This document shows, piece by piece, positions 24,601-36,800 of a DNA stretch of 64,000 nucleotides. Under the pieces are notes generated by a model. It searched no databases, was not told the origin of the DNA, and was given only the letters and a program-made list of their open reading frames with translations. Made by a program: the position numbers and the translations under genes. Origin of the DNA: Parasponia andersonii. Its lineage: Eukaryota > Streptophyta > Magnoliopsida > Rosales > Cannabaceae. Location of the stretch: the NCBI GenBank assembly GCA_002914805.1, contig JXTB01000070.1, positions 419,177-483,176 on the forward strand, read 5' to 3'. The first letter of the stretch is position 1. Every line of letters starts with the position of its first letter.

Positions 24601-26480
24601 TGGTAGAATAAATTCACTTATGAATAGAGAGAGAATATGACATGGTGTCCAATACAGCAATAAATACTAAAATCACCATTTTATCTTTTAAGAGTTTTTT
24701 TGATAAGGTACGAAAGATTATTCTGCCAGTATCTTTAAGAGATTTTGTGAAGGTACGAAAGATTACATGACCGATAGTGAATTTTATGAATTGCTAGATT
24801 TTCATCAGGATTTGACCGATAGTGAATTTTTTATGAGCTTGCTAAATTTGTTCACTATTTAGTTATGATATAGTATGACATTAAGAAACACTACATGCTT
24901 AGGGGGACATCTTGGAATGGTATAGTCGCATAGTATGCTAAATTTGAAATCTATAACTGGTAAAAAATAATAAGAATAATACTAGTCGCACTTTTTTTAT
25001 TTCTTTTTTTAGAATTTTTTGATCTCATTATTTGATACATAAATTTCATCATGATTCGTTACAATACTAAAATAATTAAATTAAGTGGTGAAAGCCATGT
25101 GTTGGATAGTTAGAATAATAAATACAAAAATAAAATGAGAAAAATAATATATTTAGCAATACTCAAATAATAATAACAAAATGACTGAATAAAATGTAAA
25201 GCTTCTTTATAAGTTATTGTTTAAGTTTCTAGACTTGGCCGAAATCATTGTCTTTCATACATATTACAGTACCGACATAAAAGAGAGCTTGGCTTCCCAT
25301 TAAAGAAGACTAAGTTTTAAGTTAATATCACATTGGAATTTCATCATAAGTTAAATGCAAGAAAGGCAGCACATTAAGCTAAAGAAGATATTTAAGATGA
25401 CAAGCCCCATCTAACTATTTTTCTTAGAAGAGCGTGAATATGATTTTAGTTATTATTAGTTATGCCATATTGTGGTTTCCTCAAACAAGTCCAACAAAAA
25501 AGAGACATGAAAGGTTACATAAATTTCCAACTGCAGCCTTCTATAATATTCCAAGTGTTACAATGATTTTTTTTTTAAACCCTTTTGTATTCTATTTTAT
25601 TTTTCGTGCAGTAAAAGTATAAAGCAATTTCAGGCAAGTTACAGAAATAGAAAAAAAGTTTCTCTTGTTGCATTGCTCAAACAAATAAAAAGCTTAAAGC
25701 CAATTACATTTTGCAAACGTTATAAAGATAATATTTGTTAAGGCCAATTTTGTAATATTTGTTTAAAATAAAAAGCGTAGTTTATATTATATTCTACCTC
25801 ATTAGAAACAACTTGCCATCGATCCAAAGATAATCTTTATAAATCAAATTAAGTTAAAACTATATAATGTGGTAGAGGGCCTCATCAGAGGAGATTCATG
25901 ACGTCTATAGAATTGAAAGAAAGCAAAATATATGGAACTTTCAAAAAACAAGGTACATATTTCTCCAATACCTTTGTTAGACTTTTGAAGCTTGACAATG
26001 ATTAATTGATAGTATCACTTTGGACAAACAGAAAGCCCTTAGAGATAGCTTAGAATGCCACTTTTAATTTTGCCTCAGTTAAAAAAATACCACACAAGTC
26101 GATGAGAATAAAAGCTCAGCAGCTGAAACTTCCACCAAAATAGTTATCATTAAGCTTGATACTTTTAATTGCAATATGCATCTAATTTACTCTTTGCTTC
26201 ATTCCAACTTACGTATCAAAATATCGAAGTTCAAGTTCATGTCTATGTAGCAAACGGGTGTACTCCTAAGTTCTATTCAGCCTTTTGAATGGATCATCTT
26301 ACAGGTTTTGTCTCAAGCCGGCTCTCAAGAAAGAAGTTGACATTCTTTTCTTTCTTTCTTTGACCTTTTCTTTTCTTTCTTCCAAAAGGGAAGTTGACGT
26401 TCTTATAGCATAAAATATGCAACAAAGAAAATTGTAAGTTAAGGAAAAGAACTGTGATTTAAAACTCATGGCAACTAACA
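21700..26480. other. Long intergenic region without recognisable genes
   Basis: Very AT-rich. It contains poly(T/A) runs (for example 22242-22259), TA microsatellites (near 23045-23062, 23712-23735 and 24265-24280), an ATT run near 23900-23920, and a 12-bp duplication of TCCTCCACCTG-type text near 22418-22441. The short ORFs here show no domain I recognise on either strand. Confidence 0.45.
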
Positions 26481-27862
26481 AGTTTTTATGCTGAACAGGG
26501 TCAACCTTTTAATATAACTAGGCAGATACGATGTCCAAAACTAAGAAAGTGAAAAAGACTATGATAAAGATGCCTATAGCATGCATACAAGTTAAAGTAT
26601 CTCAGAAAATCCTTTAAAGAACTATAAATAAAATCATTTGACGTATGTTCAGAACTTCAGATTCTTGTATTTAATAAAGCCTTAAGTTTATTCATAGTAG
26701 TTGTGATTATTTCCACTTGTGAAGGGTACTGCTTATAATCTTCAACCTATCCATAAGTTTTGCACCATTCATCTATAATAAGATTTAGTCCACATGCAAC
26801 AATCTTGGATCTGGAATCTAATTGTACGTGAAATGAAATTAATCGCTTACAGAAAATACAGCCACTTTCATGTTCATGTAGCATATTGAGATGACTATAT
26901 CCAACATTTCTAACAAAATCAGAATCTTTAACAAATCCCCTCTGTATCAAAAGGGTTCAAGTCTATTAAAAGGGTCACACAATGTACAACAGGTACAACT
27001 CATCTCTACATAATGCTAGACTAAGAAACACGAGGCACAACTCATGAACAGAACATAGTCTTGGATTGGATATAACCAAGAAACTCACTATCAACAAGAG
27101 TGCCATAAAGGGTTCTTTTATTACCCCATGTTTAGATTTCAAGACAACATGAAATTATTTTTTTTTTTAAAAAAGTAGTTGCCAGCTTTATTTATCCTCA
27201 TCTGCAAGCTCAAATTAGTCAATGTGTTTTTTCTTCAGCCACTCTTGTCATTAGCACCAATTTGAAAGACTTTCCCAGCAAGAAGAAGACTCCGAAAATA
27301 AAAGAACCTTCTGATTCCCGCGATAAAACATGAAATGATGCTCAAACCTCCAGAGGAACCCAGATTGACCAATTATCGTGCCTCTATATCAGTTATCACC
27401 TTAGCCGCCATAGAAGAGTTTTGAAACACCATTGCTGCTTGAGTGACATCATCTTCAAATTTCAGCCACCAGAAGCAGACAAGGACGCATATATAGACTG
27501 CTACTAACCATTTTAATTACACAAGTAGAAGTCCATGAACATAGAAACTAATGATTAATTAATCCTAATCACTCATAGAAATACGATTATGAAACATACC
27601 AACTGGCAATATGGTATGTGCAAGTAAGGACGGAAGAAAGAAAACTTATTGGATCTGGAAATGAAACTCAAATCTCATCCGAAGATTTACTACGACCATC
27701 TAACACAACAATGAAGACTAACTAGTCCCCCTAAACCCGACTCTAGAAAAAAAAAAAAAGTAGCACCAACTGCCAATTTGACAAGAGCCTAAAAATATCA
27801 AGTAGAATTGAACGAAACAGAGCAAGAATTCAAAGAAGCAGATAACAATTTACCCCGAGATG
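26481..27862 (-). other. Region downstream of the MYBC1-like gene, probable 3' UTR plus intergenic
   Basis: The sequence immediately left of the stop codon at 27863 should include the 3' UTR on the - strand. I cannot place its end. The 67-codon minus ORF at 26747-26950 has no recognisable family. Confidence 0.4.
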
Positions 27863-28849
27863 TCAATCATCCCCAGTTGGAAAAAGAGTAAGAACCTTCC
27901 TCCCTCCTGTTGCATTAGCTGACTCCAAATCCTCCACATAACCGGGAACAGGGTTATGCACCGGCTGCCCCATCCTATGAACCGGCTGCTGGGACTGTCT
28001 GGCGAGGAACGTGTGCTCGAATTGCCCGCCGCCATTAGTCGGGGCCGACCCAAAATGCTGGACTTGGCGGTGATACTGCGTCTGGAGCGGGGGGTGGGCT
28101 GCGACCGCCGCCACGTGCTGCTGGTTATAGTGGTGGTGCTGGAGCGTCGCCACGGGCACAAAGGGCAAGAAATGGTCCGAATTGGGCCGGCCCGGATGCA
28201 AGAAATGCGCCGGGACCGGGGAGCTGGCGAAGAGGTGGTCCGTCGCGGGATCGGCGGAGGCGGCCAGTCCTCCGCCCGCCCCACCGCCTCCGCCGCCGCT
28301 TCCGCCGGATAACCCCTGCATGCGCTTGAGGTAGAGCCTGTACTTCTGCAAATGGCTGGCGACGTTCTCCCGGGTCAACCCGTCAACGCTCATGAGCTGC
28401 ATTATGGTCTTGGGGACGGCATTCTTGATCCCCAAGTGGGCCACGGCGTCGACGAACCGCTTGTGCAGCTGCGGCGTCCACACTAGGCGGGGCCGCTTGA
28501 GGGTACGCGCCGGCTCCTCCCCAGCCCCCCCGGAGCCCAAATCGGCCGAATCGCCGAATTCTGACGAGTTGGGCTGGGCCGAGGAGGGAGGCTGGAGAGG
28601 ATTATTGGACGGCGGGGCCGGCTGCTGCTGCTGTTGCAGCTGAGGCTGATGGGCCTGGGCCCGAGTCGGGCTTCCGCCGTTATTGGCGGCGGCGGCGGCG
28701 GCGGCGGCGGAGTTGGAATTGGGGTTTCGGATGTCGAAAGCCAAAGCGAGATCAGGGGTGATTAGGGTTTGGGATAAGGGCATGAGTTCCTCTGGGGAAG
28801 GGAGCTCCTCTTCCCACCTGGAGAACCAATTGGAGTCGTCTTCCCTCAT
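27863..28849 (-). CDS. MYBC1: GARP (MYB-like SHAQKYF-type) transcription factor, MYBC1-like
   Basis: Single-exon gene of 328 residues. The start is the ATG giving [20 protein letters not shown], the N-terminus I remember for Arabidopsis MYBC1 (At2g40970) and its relatives. A short conserved N-terminal region (1-42) is followed by low complexity: Ala run 48-55, Gln run 72-76, Pro-rich 77-94. The GARP B-motif covers about 117-176, with [28 protein letters not shown] and SHLQKYR (165-171). A Gly-rich linker and a His/Gln-rich region follow, and the protein ends with a short conserved LTLFPTGDD tail. Proteins of this type are nuclear DNA-binding regulators in the same clade as LUX/PCL1. MYBC1 itself was reported as a negative regulator of freezing tolerance. 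The CDS is strikingly GC-rich against its AT-rich surroundings. The GCG-repeat alanine run is at about 28686-28711. Confidence 0.93.
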   Translation of the reverse strand: MREDDSNWFSRWEEELPSPEELMPLSQTLITPDLALAFDIRNPNSNSAAAAAAAANNGGSPTRAQAHQPQLQQQQQPAPPSNNPLQPPSSAQPNSSEFGDSADLGSGGAGEEPARTLKRPRLVWTPQLHKRFVDAVAHLGIKNAVPKTIMQLMSVDGLTRENVASHLQKYRLYLKRMQGLSGGSGGGGGGAGGGLAASADPATDHLFASSPVPAHFLHPGRPNSDHFLPFVPVATLQHHHYNQQHVAAVAAHPPLQTQYHRQVQHFGSAPTNGGGQFEHTFLARQSQQPVHRMGQPVHNPVPGYVEDLESANATGGRKVLTLFPTGDD

Positions 28850-29141
28850 TGTGCGCTCCTCCCCTCGAATCTGGACTATTCACCCAATTCACTTCCTTTT
28901 TGTGATAATTTTGGATACAAAGTTGAGATATTTGTCAGGTAAGGACAACTACGAAAATAGTAATAATAATTATGATGAGAAAAAATAAATCAAAAGTGAA
29001 GATAAAAATAAGAAGAAGAAGAAGACGAAGCGCAAAAATGGGTTTTTTCTTATTTTGTTTTGCAAGTATTTTTTTTTTTGGGAGAGGAAAATGGAAATCT
29101 ATGAGTAGTACAAACTGGTTTCTCTCTCTAGAATTGGTGGG

Positions 29142-29175
<34 letters not shown>

Positions 29176-29420
29176 CCGGGGTGGTGGCGGTGGAATTTGG
29201 GAGGAGGAAGGAGGAGGGTTGTCGGAGGGTATGGGGGTTGTGGAGAGAGGTTCGAGGTGGATCTTGTTTTTTTTTTTTTTTTTTCCCCTTTCTCTCCTTT
29301 CAGCTTTTATTTTGAGTACTGTTTGCTGATGCTTTTCTTATGATTTTTATGGCAAGTGAAGAGAAAGAGATTTTTCTCATTTCTCAATTTTATTTATTTT
29401 TACTTTTTATTTTCAATTTT
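28850..29420 (-). promoter_or_regulatory. 5' leader and promoter-proximal region of the MYBC1-like gene
   Basis: Upstream of the start codon, on the - strand, there is an AT-rich leader, a (GA)n microsatellite at about 29140-29174 (CT-rich on the coding strand) and a poly(T) run at about 29266-29284. CT-rich tracts are common in plant 5' UTRs. I cannot fix the transcription start. Confidence 0.45.
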
Positions 29421-29499
29421 TATTTCCGGGATTTGGGGGTCTCATACTTGAGAGTGAGTGTTACAAGATCTACGAGATTCTCATCCACCTCACGGTTTC

Positions 29500-29670
29500 A
29501 ATTAGCGCGTGGTTAAACACGCGCCACTATTGTAGGTGGACTAGACAGGAACGTCTTTTCGTTCAGGTGGTGTACCAATGTACTACTGTTTGGGAATTGC
29601 AATAGACAATTACACGACTAAGATCAACTGATGAGGCTGCGCGTGAGTTGAACGCGCGTCTGATCTGAGT
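29500..29670 (-). promoter_or_regulatory. Cluster of CGCG boxes upstream of the MYBC1-like gene
   Basis: Within about 170 bp of otherwise AT-rich DNA there are several VCGCGB words, the binding core of calmodulin-binding CAMTA factors: GCGCGT at 29504, ACGCGC near 29519, GCGCGT near 29639, and the overlapping ACGCGC and GCGCGT near 29653. The first two are arms of a small palindrome, GCGCGTG-GTTAAA-CACGCGC. The cluster lies about 650-820 bp upstream of the start codon. That it regulates the gene is inference. Confidence 0.4.
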
Positions 29671-31048
29671 TCGAATGGAGGAATGAATGTCTTATTGTCA
29701 TTACAAGGTAGATGAGGTTGTACGGGTACAGAGTTTGGGATTAGGAGAGAAAGAGAGTGCGTGTGCGTGTGCAAAGTTTGGTCACTTTGTGAGAGCCTCT
29801 TTTAAGTTGGTGATGAGGAATCAACTGAGTGAGTGTTTGGCTGTGATGATAACTTTATTTTATCCTTTTTTTTCCAAAACATGTCTTCTTTTGTTTGGAG
29901 AGGAATACTTTTTTCTTTCTCCAAATACCCAAATGTTTGTGTTACTAATAAAAAATTAGGGATTTTTTGACCCCAAATTAGGGATCTTGTAAACCCTTTT
30001 TGATTCATAAACAAGGGTTTGTGAATTGTGAGCATTAATTTGGCAATTCAATGGAGGCGGAGATGACATGTGGGCTAAATAAGAATTTTAAAAACCAAAA
30101 GGCAAAAGAATCTTCCTGAGAGAGTAGTTGAAGTTGAATAAAACCATAAAAATAAAAAGTACCCAAAATTGGGGGAAAATAGTAAATAAAAAAAAAAGAA
30201 GAAAGAATTGTCTATAGAACATGATATGCTTTTGAGTGTTGAAGCATTATTTGGGGTCAATGAGTTTTACATTTTTGCATTCCTAGGCAGAAAACCAAAG
30301 GGTGGTGTGTTCCTATTTTTAGCCAAAAGATATATTGGCACATACATTTAATGCCTCCACAAATTGTATGCTTTTTGCTGGGCATAATGGAGAGAGACCA
30401 ATAAGCATCAATCCCTATCAATATGAAGATAAAACATGTGATTACGCATTTTCCTTTTCCCCTTTTCTAACTTGAAAGTTGATACATCCATTTGGCTCTT
30501 GCATTATCTCTTTTTTCTTTTTTCCTTTTTCTTTTTCTTACCAAAAGTTTTCTTTCTTCTTCAAAGTAGAGTAATCATTGAAATAGCATCAAAAAAGTTT
30601 AGTAATTAACAATTCATTTCCAATGATATGAGAGATATAAGTAAAACATTCTAGAACTACGAGATTCCAAAAGAAAAAAAAAAAAAAAGAGGAAATAAAT
30701 GTTCAGCGAGATGATTTTTATTTTTTATTTTTATTTTTTGACAAAGGGGTGATGGTTTAACTTTAAGTCTGAAAATTATCATAAATGACCCTTGTTTTTA
30801 ATTTTTTAATGGAACCCTTAACTTTTCCGAAATATCAAATTTAAACTTCAGATTGCAATTTTTTTTATAATTTTTCTCAATTTTTAGTATATATCAAATA
30901 TATCCATACCGAGCCAACTAAATTGGGAAAACCCAAAATGAAATAGAAAGATTGCCCTTGAACACTGAAATCCAAAATTACTCCTAATTAAAATATAAAA
31001 GAAAATCCAAAATAAACAAAAATAATTTCAAGTAAAAAATATTTAAAT
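29671..31048. other. Intergenic, no gene seen
   Basis: No recognisable coding domain. It contains several A- or T-rich runs (for example 30670-30688) and pyrimidine-rich stretches. The 60-90 codon ORFs have no family match. Confidence 0.4.
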
Positions 31049-31430
31049 GGCTATTTACAAAATTCCAGGACCAAAATACCAAAAATTGAAAAATCCCGGA
31101 TAGATTTAGAAAAATATCACTTTTTAAAAGTATTATTAGAAAATAACACTTTTAAAAATATTTATAAAAATACAATTTTTTTTTAAATTTGGCATTTTTC
31201 AATGATACTCGAGGTAACTAGTTAGGTTATTTAGAATAACCAATCCAGTTACTTGAAGTAATTGTTCAAGTTACTTTAAGTATCTCATGAATGAATAAAA
31301 AAATGATATTTTTCTAAATACTTTTAAAAGTGGTATTTTTATAATTAAATCCGGAATGTTTCAGAACAATTTCAAATTCCGGGATTTTTCAATTTTTCTG
31401 AAAAAATACCATAAAAAATCAAATTTCCTC
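31049..31430 (-). mobile_element. Mutator-like MITE, copy 1
   Basis: A 382-bp element flanked by a 9-bp direct duplication with one mismatch: TATTTAAAT at 31040-31048 and TATTTAAAA at 31431-31439. Its long imperfect terminal inverted repeats share AAAAATTGAAAAATCCCGGA. The same element occurs at 42644-43055 in opposite orientation, including the central GGTAACTAGT...GTTACTT region. The 9-bp duplication, the GG start and the long TIRs fit a non-autonomous Mutator-like element. It has no coding capacity. Confidence 0.8.
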
Positions 31431-31439
31431 TATTTAAAA

Positions 31440-33851
31440 TTTGAATAAAAATATTATTTTATTTTGAGTTTGGATTAATTTTTAAGTTGATTTTGAGTAA
31501 TTATAGATTAAGAAATTGTCTCTTTTTTTTTTTGGATTTACCCCTACTAGTTAATTCATTGGAGAGACAGATATAACCGTTTTTATTTTTCAAACCACAG
31601 AAATAATTGATAAAAAGAAGAATGTTAGCAATCACTTTGTTACGTGTCAGTTAATGAACTTGACACTGAGAAAGAGATTGACAAAGTGTAGCTAACACTC
31701 TCTTTTGAAAAAAATGTATATTTTGAAAGTTTAATTTGACATTTCCAATAACACAAGGAGTTCCTCAAAAACTTAAGAACTGTTAAGCTCATTTATGATA
31801 GTTCTCTTTAAATCTCAACATTATAACCAAGTTAGATTACCAATCAAGGCTAAATTGCAACCATCTTAAAGATTAATTCTAATACGCCATTTTTGTCGAA
31901 TTTTCCCAATTTAACATTTTCAACGACAAATTCTTTGTTCTCGAGCAGTATAACAATTGTCATTATCGCTAAAACATGTTTTTTCAACATATTTCCTTGA
32001 AGAGCTCGCTTTTTTCAATATTGATACATAAAAAAGACAAGTTAAAGATGGGAGACCACATATTTCGCCTCATATTCGACCACCACAACCAGGACGATAC
32101 ATGTAACATATGTGTCCATTTTTTTTGCTGGAATAATGTGCCCTTCATTCCTTCTCAATCACTCCTTTTTTTTCTTTGCTTATATTATCCTTGTTAATCA
32201 TTCATGATAAAGCCAAAATGTGACTGTCGTTTTAGTACAAAAGTTACGTGAGCATACTGTATTTGCCTATACTCTATTCCATGAATGTTAAATGGTGACA
32301 ATCTCCTCTTGTGCACTCACATAGGCTCATGTTGCTTAATATATCAGATAAGAGAGCACAGATAAATGAACAATAAAAGTTGGGAAACCAAAATATCAAG
32401 AGGTTATAAGATGAGCATCCTTATTTCATTTATTCAAATTCATTAATTCATAAAAAATCAAAACCATGTAGAGTAAATCAAATAGTCTCTCCCATAAACC
32501 TATACTCTAAATCATTTTACCAATTTAGCAATGTTGAACATTTTAATGTTAGAAATATTAATAATTCCGCTATTGGAAAGTCGAAACAAGGCTCGATTTG
32601 ATTAGTGTAAATAGATGTGACTAAAAGAAAAGGAGCGTAAATGACATAAAACAGTTGAGCACTCATAATTCCCAAGTGGGTTTTAGAATACAAAGAAAAA
32701 GAAAAACCCCTTTTAACTTAAAAAGGCATCAATACTGCACTTACTACAAAAGTTGATAGTTCAAAACGACAATAACATTCCTGGGGTGGAACGTACAAAT
32801 CCAGCCCCACAATCCACACAACGCCCCTGATGATGGCTGCACAAAAGGTTAAAAAGAAAAGCCCCAGGATAGACAAGAAATTCGAGGTCCATATCCCACA
32901 TTATGCATATCCCACATTATGTCCCTCCCTATTGTTCTAATCACAAGGATTCTAAATGCAACTTTCAAAAGGGTCCCACAAGTACATTGCAGAATAACCC
33001 AAAGCTCAGTGGACCACAACTTACGGATTTACAATGCTTCACTGCCATTGAAGTTGAGTGCACATTTTTCATGAAGGGGGTAGGATAAAATCTCCAAAAC
33101 CAGCTCCACGAGATCACATGATTGACAACCTCATCACTAACTTCTGTATTTACGAGGATACTAGTATATACTACTTCATGTTACCATAGTGGGTACTACC
33201 ACAGCCCGAATGGGGAACCTACATGGCTACATCTGTACGCTTTGGCGCTCTTGAGAGAGACTATGTTCCGTATGAGTTCGACTTCGTAAATTTAGGCCTA
33301 ACATGAGTGCATAATTTCACTTCTGGAGCCCCATCAGAAATGCAGCATTCGAACTATATATACAGGGAGATGGAATAACCAGCACCGAGCTTGTGACTAC
33401 CCACTTGAAGAAGAACGCGAAAGTGACAAGACTGCAGGCAGCCGACGAATGAACAAGGCTATAGATTTTATGAGGCTCCTGTATTATCAAAGCAGGGGGA
33501 AAATGGTCTAGTAGTTTTTTATACAGATAAACTGAAAATACGAGCAGAAGTGGAGAAAATTGAGTCACTGACAATATTTGTATCACTTTCACTGCTCCAA
33601 AACATTTGATTATAGATACTACATCAATTGCAAAGTAACAAACTAAAAACAAAATGCCAAAACTTCTAGCCAAGGGCATGTTTCCCTAATCCTACATCGG
33701 TGAATTTTCAGAAAACGTAGAGAGAAAGGGATGGATGGGAGAGACTGGGAATGGTTGAAAAGTCATCCATTGCATCTCAATAACGTACATTCTAGCAGAG
33801 CTACCAATATACTATATACTAAAGGCCAAAGAAACGTGAAACAGAAGAAAT
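31440..33851. other. Intergenic plus probable 3' UTR of the CIP111-type gene
   Basis: The right part, perhaps 33250-33851, should be the 3' UTR of the - strand ATPase gene. The 120-codon minus ORF at 33317-33679 falls here. It is hydrophobic but has no family match and I do not call it a gene. The remainder (31440-33250) shows nothing recognisable. Confidence 0.4.
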
Positions 33852-36800
33852 TTACCACATGGGAAACCAACTTGACCCACTTGAGTGTTGCTGACATTCT
33901 GTTTTCTCTTCTTTTCCACGAGAATGAACAAGCCTTTGAAATTGTTCTGATAACTCCTGATAAGACTGAATTCCTGATGGCTGCACCTGTATAATAGAAG
34001 CCTTTAAATGTTGCATTCTAATTTCTGAAGAATGAAGATTCTCCTGGTAGCAAAAACATACATGAATCAGAATAAAGTCACCAAAAGAAAGTCAAAGTAA
34101 AGCAAATGACAAACTAAACTAACCTCCATAGCTTTTAAAGCAGCTTCCCGGCAGATAAAAGATATGTCAGCCCCAGTAAAGCCTTCCGTGAGAGAAGCAA
34201 GAACCTTAAAGCTGATGTCAGAACAACATGGAATCTTATGTAAATGGATACGAAATATCTCCTCCCGATCACTCTCATTTGGAGGTCCCACGTACAGCAG
34301 CCGGTCAAAACGTCCTGTCCAAATACATCTATAAATTGTTAGTGTTGCTAGTCTTCGGGAGGAGAAATAGAAAAGATTATGGTGAGAACTGAACCACCTG
34401 CTGTGGATAGATATGAGTATGCCAGTGCGTGTAGCTTGGAAAACAGTGGTGGTGAGAGAGAGAGAGAGAGAGAGGAGTATAACCTGGTCTAAGGAGTGCA
34501 GGATCAATCTTGTCAGGCCTATTTGTTGCAGCAATAACAGTAACATTAAGTCTTTGGTGCAAACCTGAAGCATAAGTATTTCTTTAAACTACAGATTAAA
34601 TAGCAAGACCAAGTATATTTCAACCCTAAAGAAAATAGAAGTCAATGTTTCGCCAGTTTAAGTAGAGAAGATTCCTTAATAGACTAATGAGCATAATGAA
34701 AAAAGGAAATTTAATACAGACCATCCAATTCAATAAGGAGTTGACTTATAACCCTGTCCGACACTGAAACCCCTTCATTTTCCTTTCCACGAACACCAGC
34801 AAGACCGTCAATTTCATCAAAAAATATGATGGATGGAGCATTGGCCCTTGCCTTTGAAAATAGTGATTTAACAGCCTTCTCAGATTCACCAACCCATTTA
34901 CTATAAAGTTCTGGACCCTTCACAGCAAGAAAATTCAATCCTGCTTCAGAAGCTACTGCACGTGCCATGAGGGTTTTACTGCATCCAGGAGGACCAAACA
35001 ACAAAATTCCTGAAGGGGGCCGAATCCCTACACGCTCAAATGCATCCTGGTGCTTCTGAGGCCATTCTACAGCTTCCACTAATTGAGTTTTAACCTCCCT
35101 TTGCCCCCCAACATCTTCCCAACGGACCTTTGGAACCTCAAGTATTACCTAGAAGCGTAAAAAAACAGCATGAGACTGATAAGTTAGAACAACAAGAATA
35201 ACTTTCATAAAACATTCTTGCTCAACAGTTGATGCTTCAATGACACTTTATAAGGTAACAACATTAATTATCTTTCAGAAGAAAAGAGAAAATTATCACG
35301 TATGATACATTGAAGGAAGTAATACAAGGTGGTACAAGAATAATTTTCGTAAACAGTATATTATTATTATTATTTTTTTTCAAAATCTGTGGTTCATTGA
35401 TCCTATTGGACTTTTCCAGTAAGCAGCAGGCTCAGCACTTATGAAACTTCAAATCTCCAGTGTAAACTATAAAAGACCTGGAACTTTAGGCACTTGCAAA
35501 TTTTAAAAAGCTCCAAGAAAAGTCTGCACCCAGTATTCCTGCCAACCCAATCTTGGTACTTTGCAATTTGCTGACTTCAGAGGCTACTAGCAGAGAATAT
35601 ACACTCTATAAGTAGTGGTAATGTAAACGCATGCATCCTATAAGGTCGAAACAGTAGAACCTGGAAGTTTCATACTTTTTACAAAGCATCAATTTGTATG
35701 TATCAAACTATCAGGTGTAGAACCATCACTTAGGATGTAAATATGGAGGGACAAGATTAGAAAAAAGAAAACAGGGAAAACAAGTATGACACAACATAAA
35801 TCCCTAAAAGTACTTTAAATCCTAGTTTAAGTTGGATCTGTAGGAGTGATGCTGATATATGTAGACAGGTCTTTCCCTTCACATCATATGGTATGTTTAT
35901 ACAGAAATTAAGATGGCGAACTTCTGAAACAGGACATTACTTTTTATTGTTGGTGTGGCTAAACATTGAACCTACTATAGGATAAAGGACCAAGCTGTGA
36001 AAACATAAATGACAAAGGTCAAATGCCTGGAAAGGGGGAGATTTACTATACCTCTCGCATGGCACTGGGCCTGACTTTCATTTTGGCCTTCTCGAAATCT
36101 TCAAAAGCCACGTTTAACAGACATGCTTCTTTGATATCATCTTCAACATCACGTATGCTATCTTTTAATGAGGACGGTAGATGTTTTGAGGAAGCTGCCA
36201 AATTTGAAATGGATGAAGATGCAGAGTCTGAATAATCCATTGAAATTTCTTCTTTATCTTTTGCGGAGTCAGATTCCACTACATTAGTAGAATATTCATG
36301 CTGAATGGATGTTCCATGCGAATTATTACAGGAGATTCTTGAGTTAGCATAACGTCTAAGACAAACCAAGGCCGCCTCATTGCAAAGGCTAGCAAGATCA
36401 GCACCTACAAAACCGTGTGTAGTGATCGCAAGATTTTGAACTTGGATGTCTGAAAGTGAATGCTCTATTTCACCTAGAAGAGAGAGCAAGATATCCAATC
36501 GTTGCTGTGGAGATGGCACACCTGCAAATCAATTTCAAAAGGAAAAGAACAGATAAACTGAAAAACGATGTTCCTCACAGAAGGCAACAAGTAATAAGCA
36601 TTCAGTAAATTGGGCAGCCCAACCCATTTTCCGTAATGTACTTCATTGAGTTTTCAAGTGAGGCATCTAAGGCAGAAGTGAAAATTTCAAAATTCCATCT
36701 ATTATGAGAAATGTTAACAGGAAAGAGTCAGAAAGTTCCTTTGGGCCAGAGTTAAATTAGCTTTTTTATGGGCTTCGGTCATCTTAGAAAATAAAAAAAA

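Noticed and set aside
27850..28643. Several long ORFs overlapping the MYBC1-like gene in other frames
   Set aside because: They are shadows of a GC-rich CDS. Only the frame with the GARP domain matches a known family.
33317..33679. 120-codon hydrophobic minus-strand ORF below the CIP111-type gene
   Set aside because: It lies in the expected 3' UTR, has no recognisable family, and the AT-rich hydrophobic composition is expected from random T-rich sequence.
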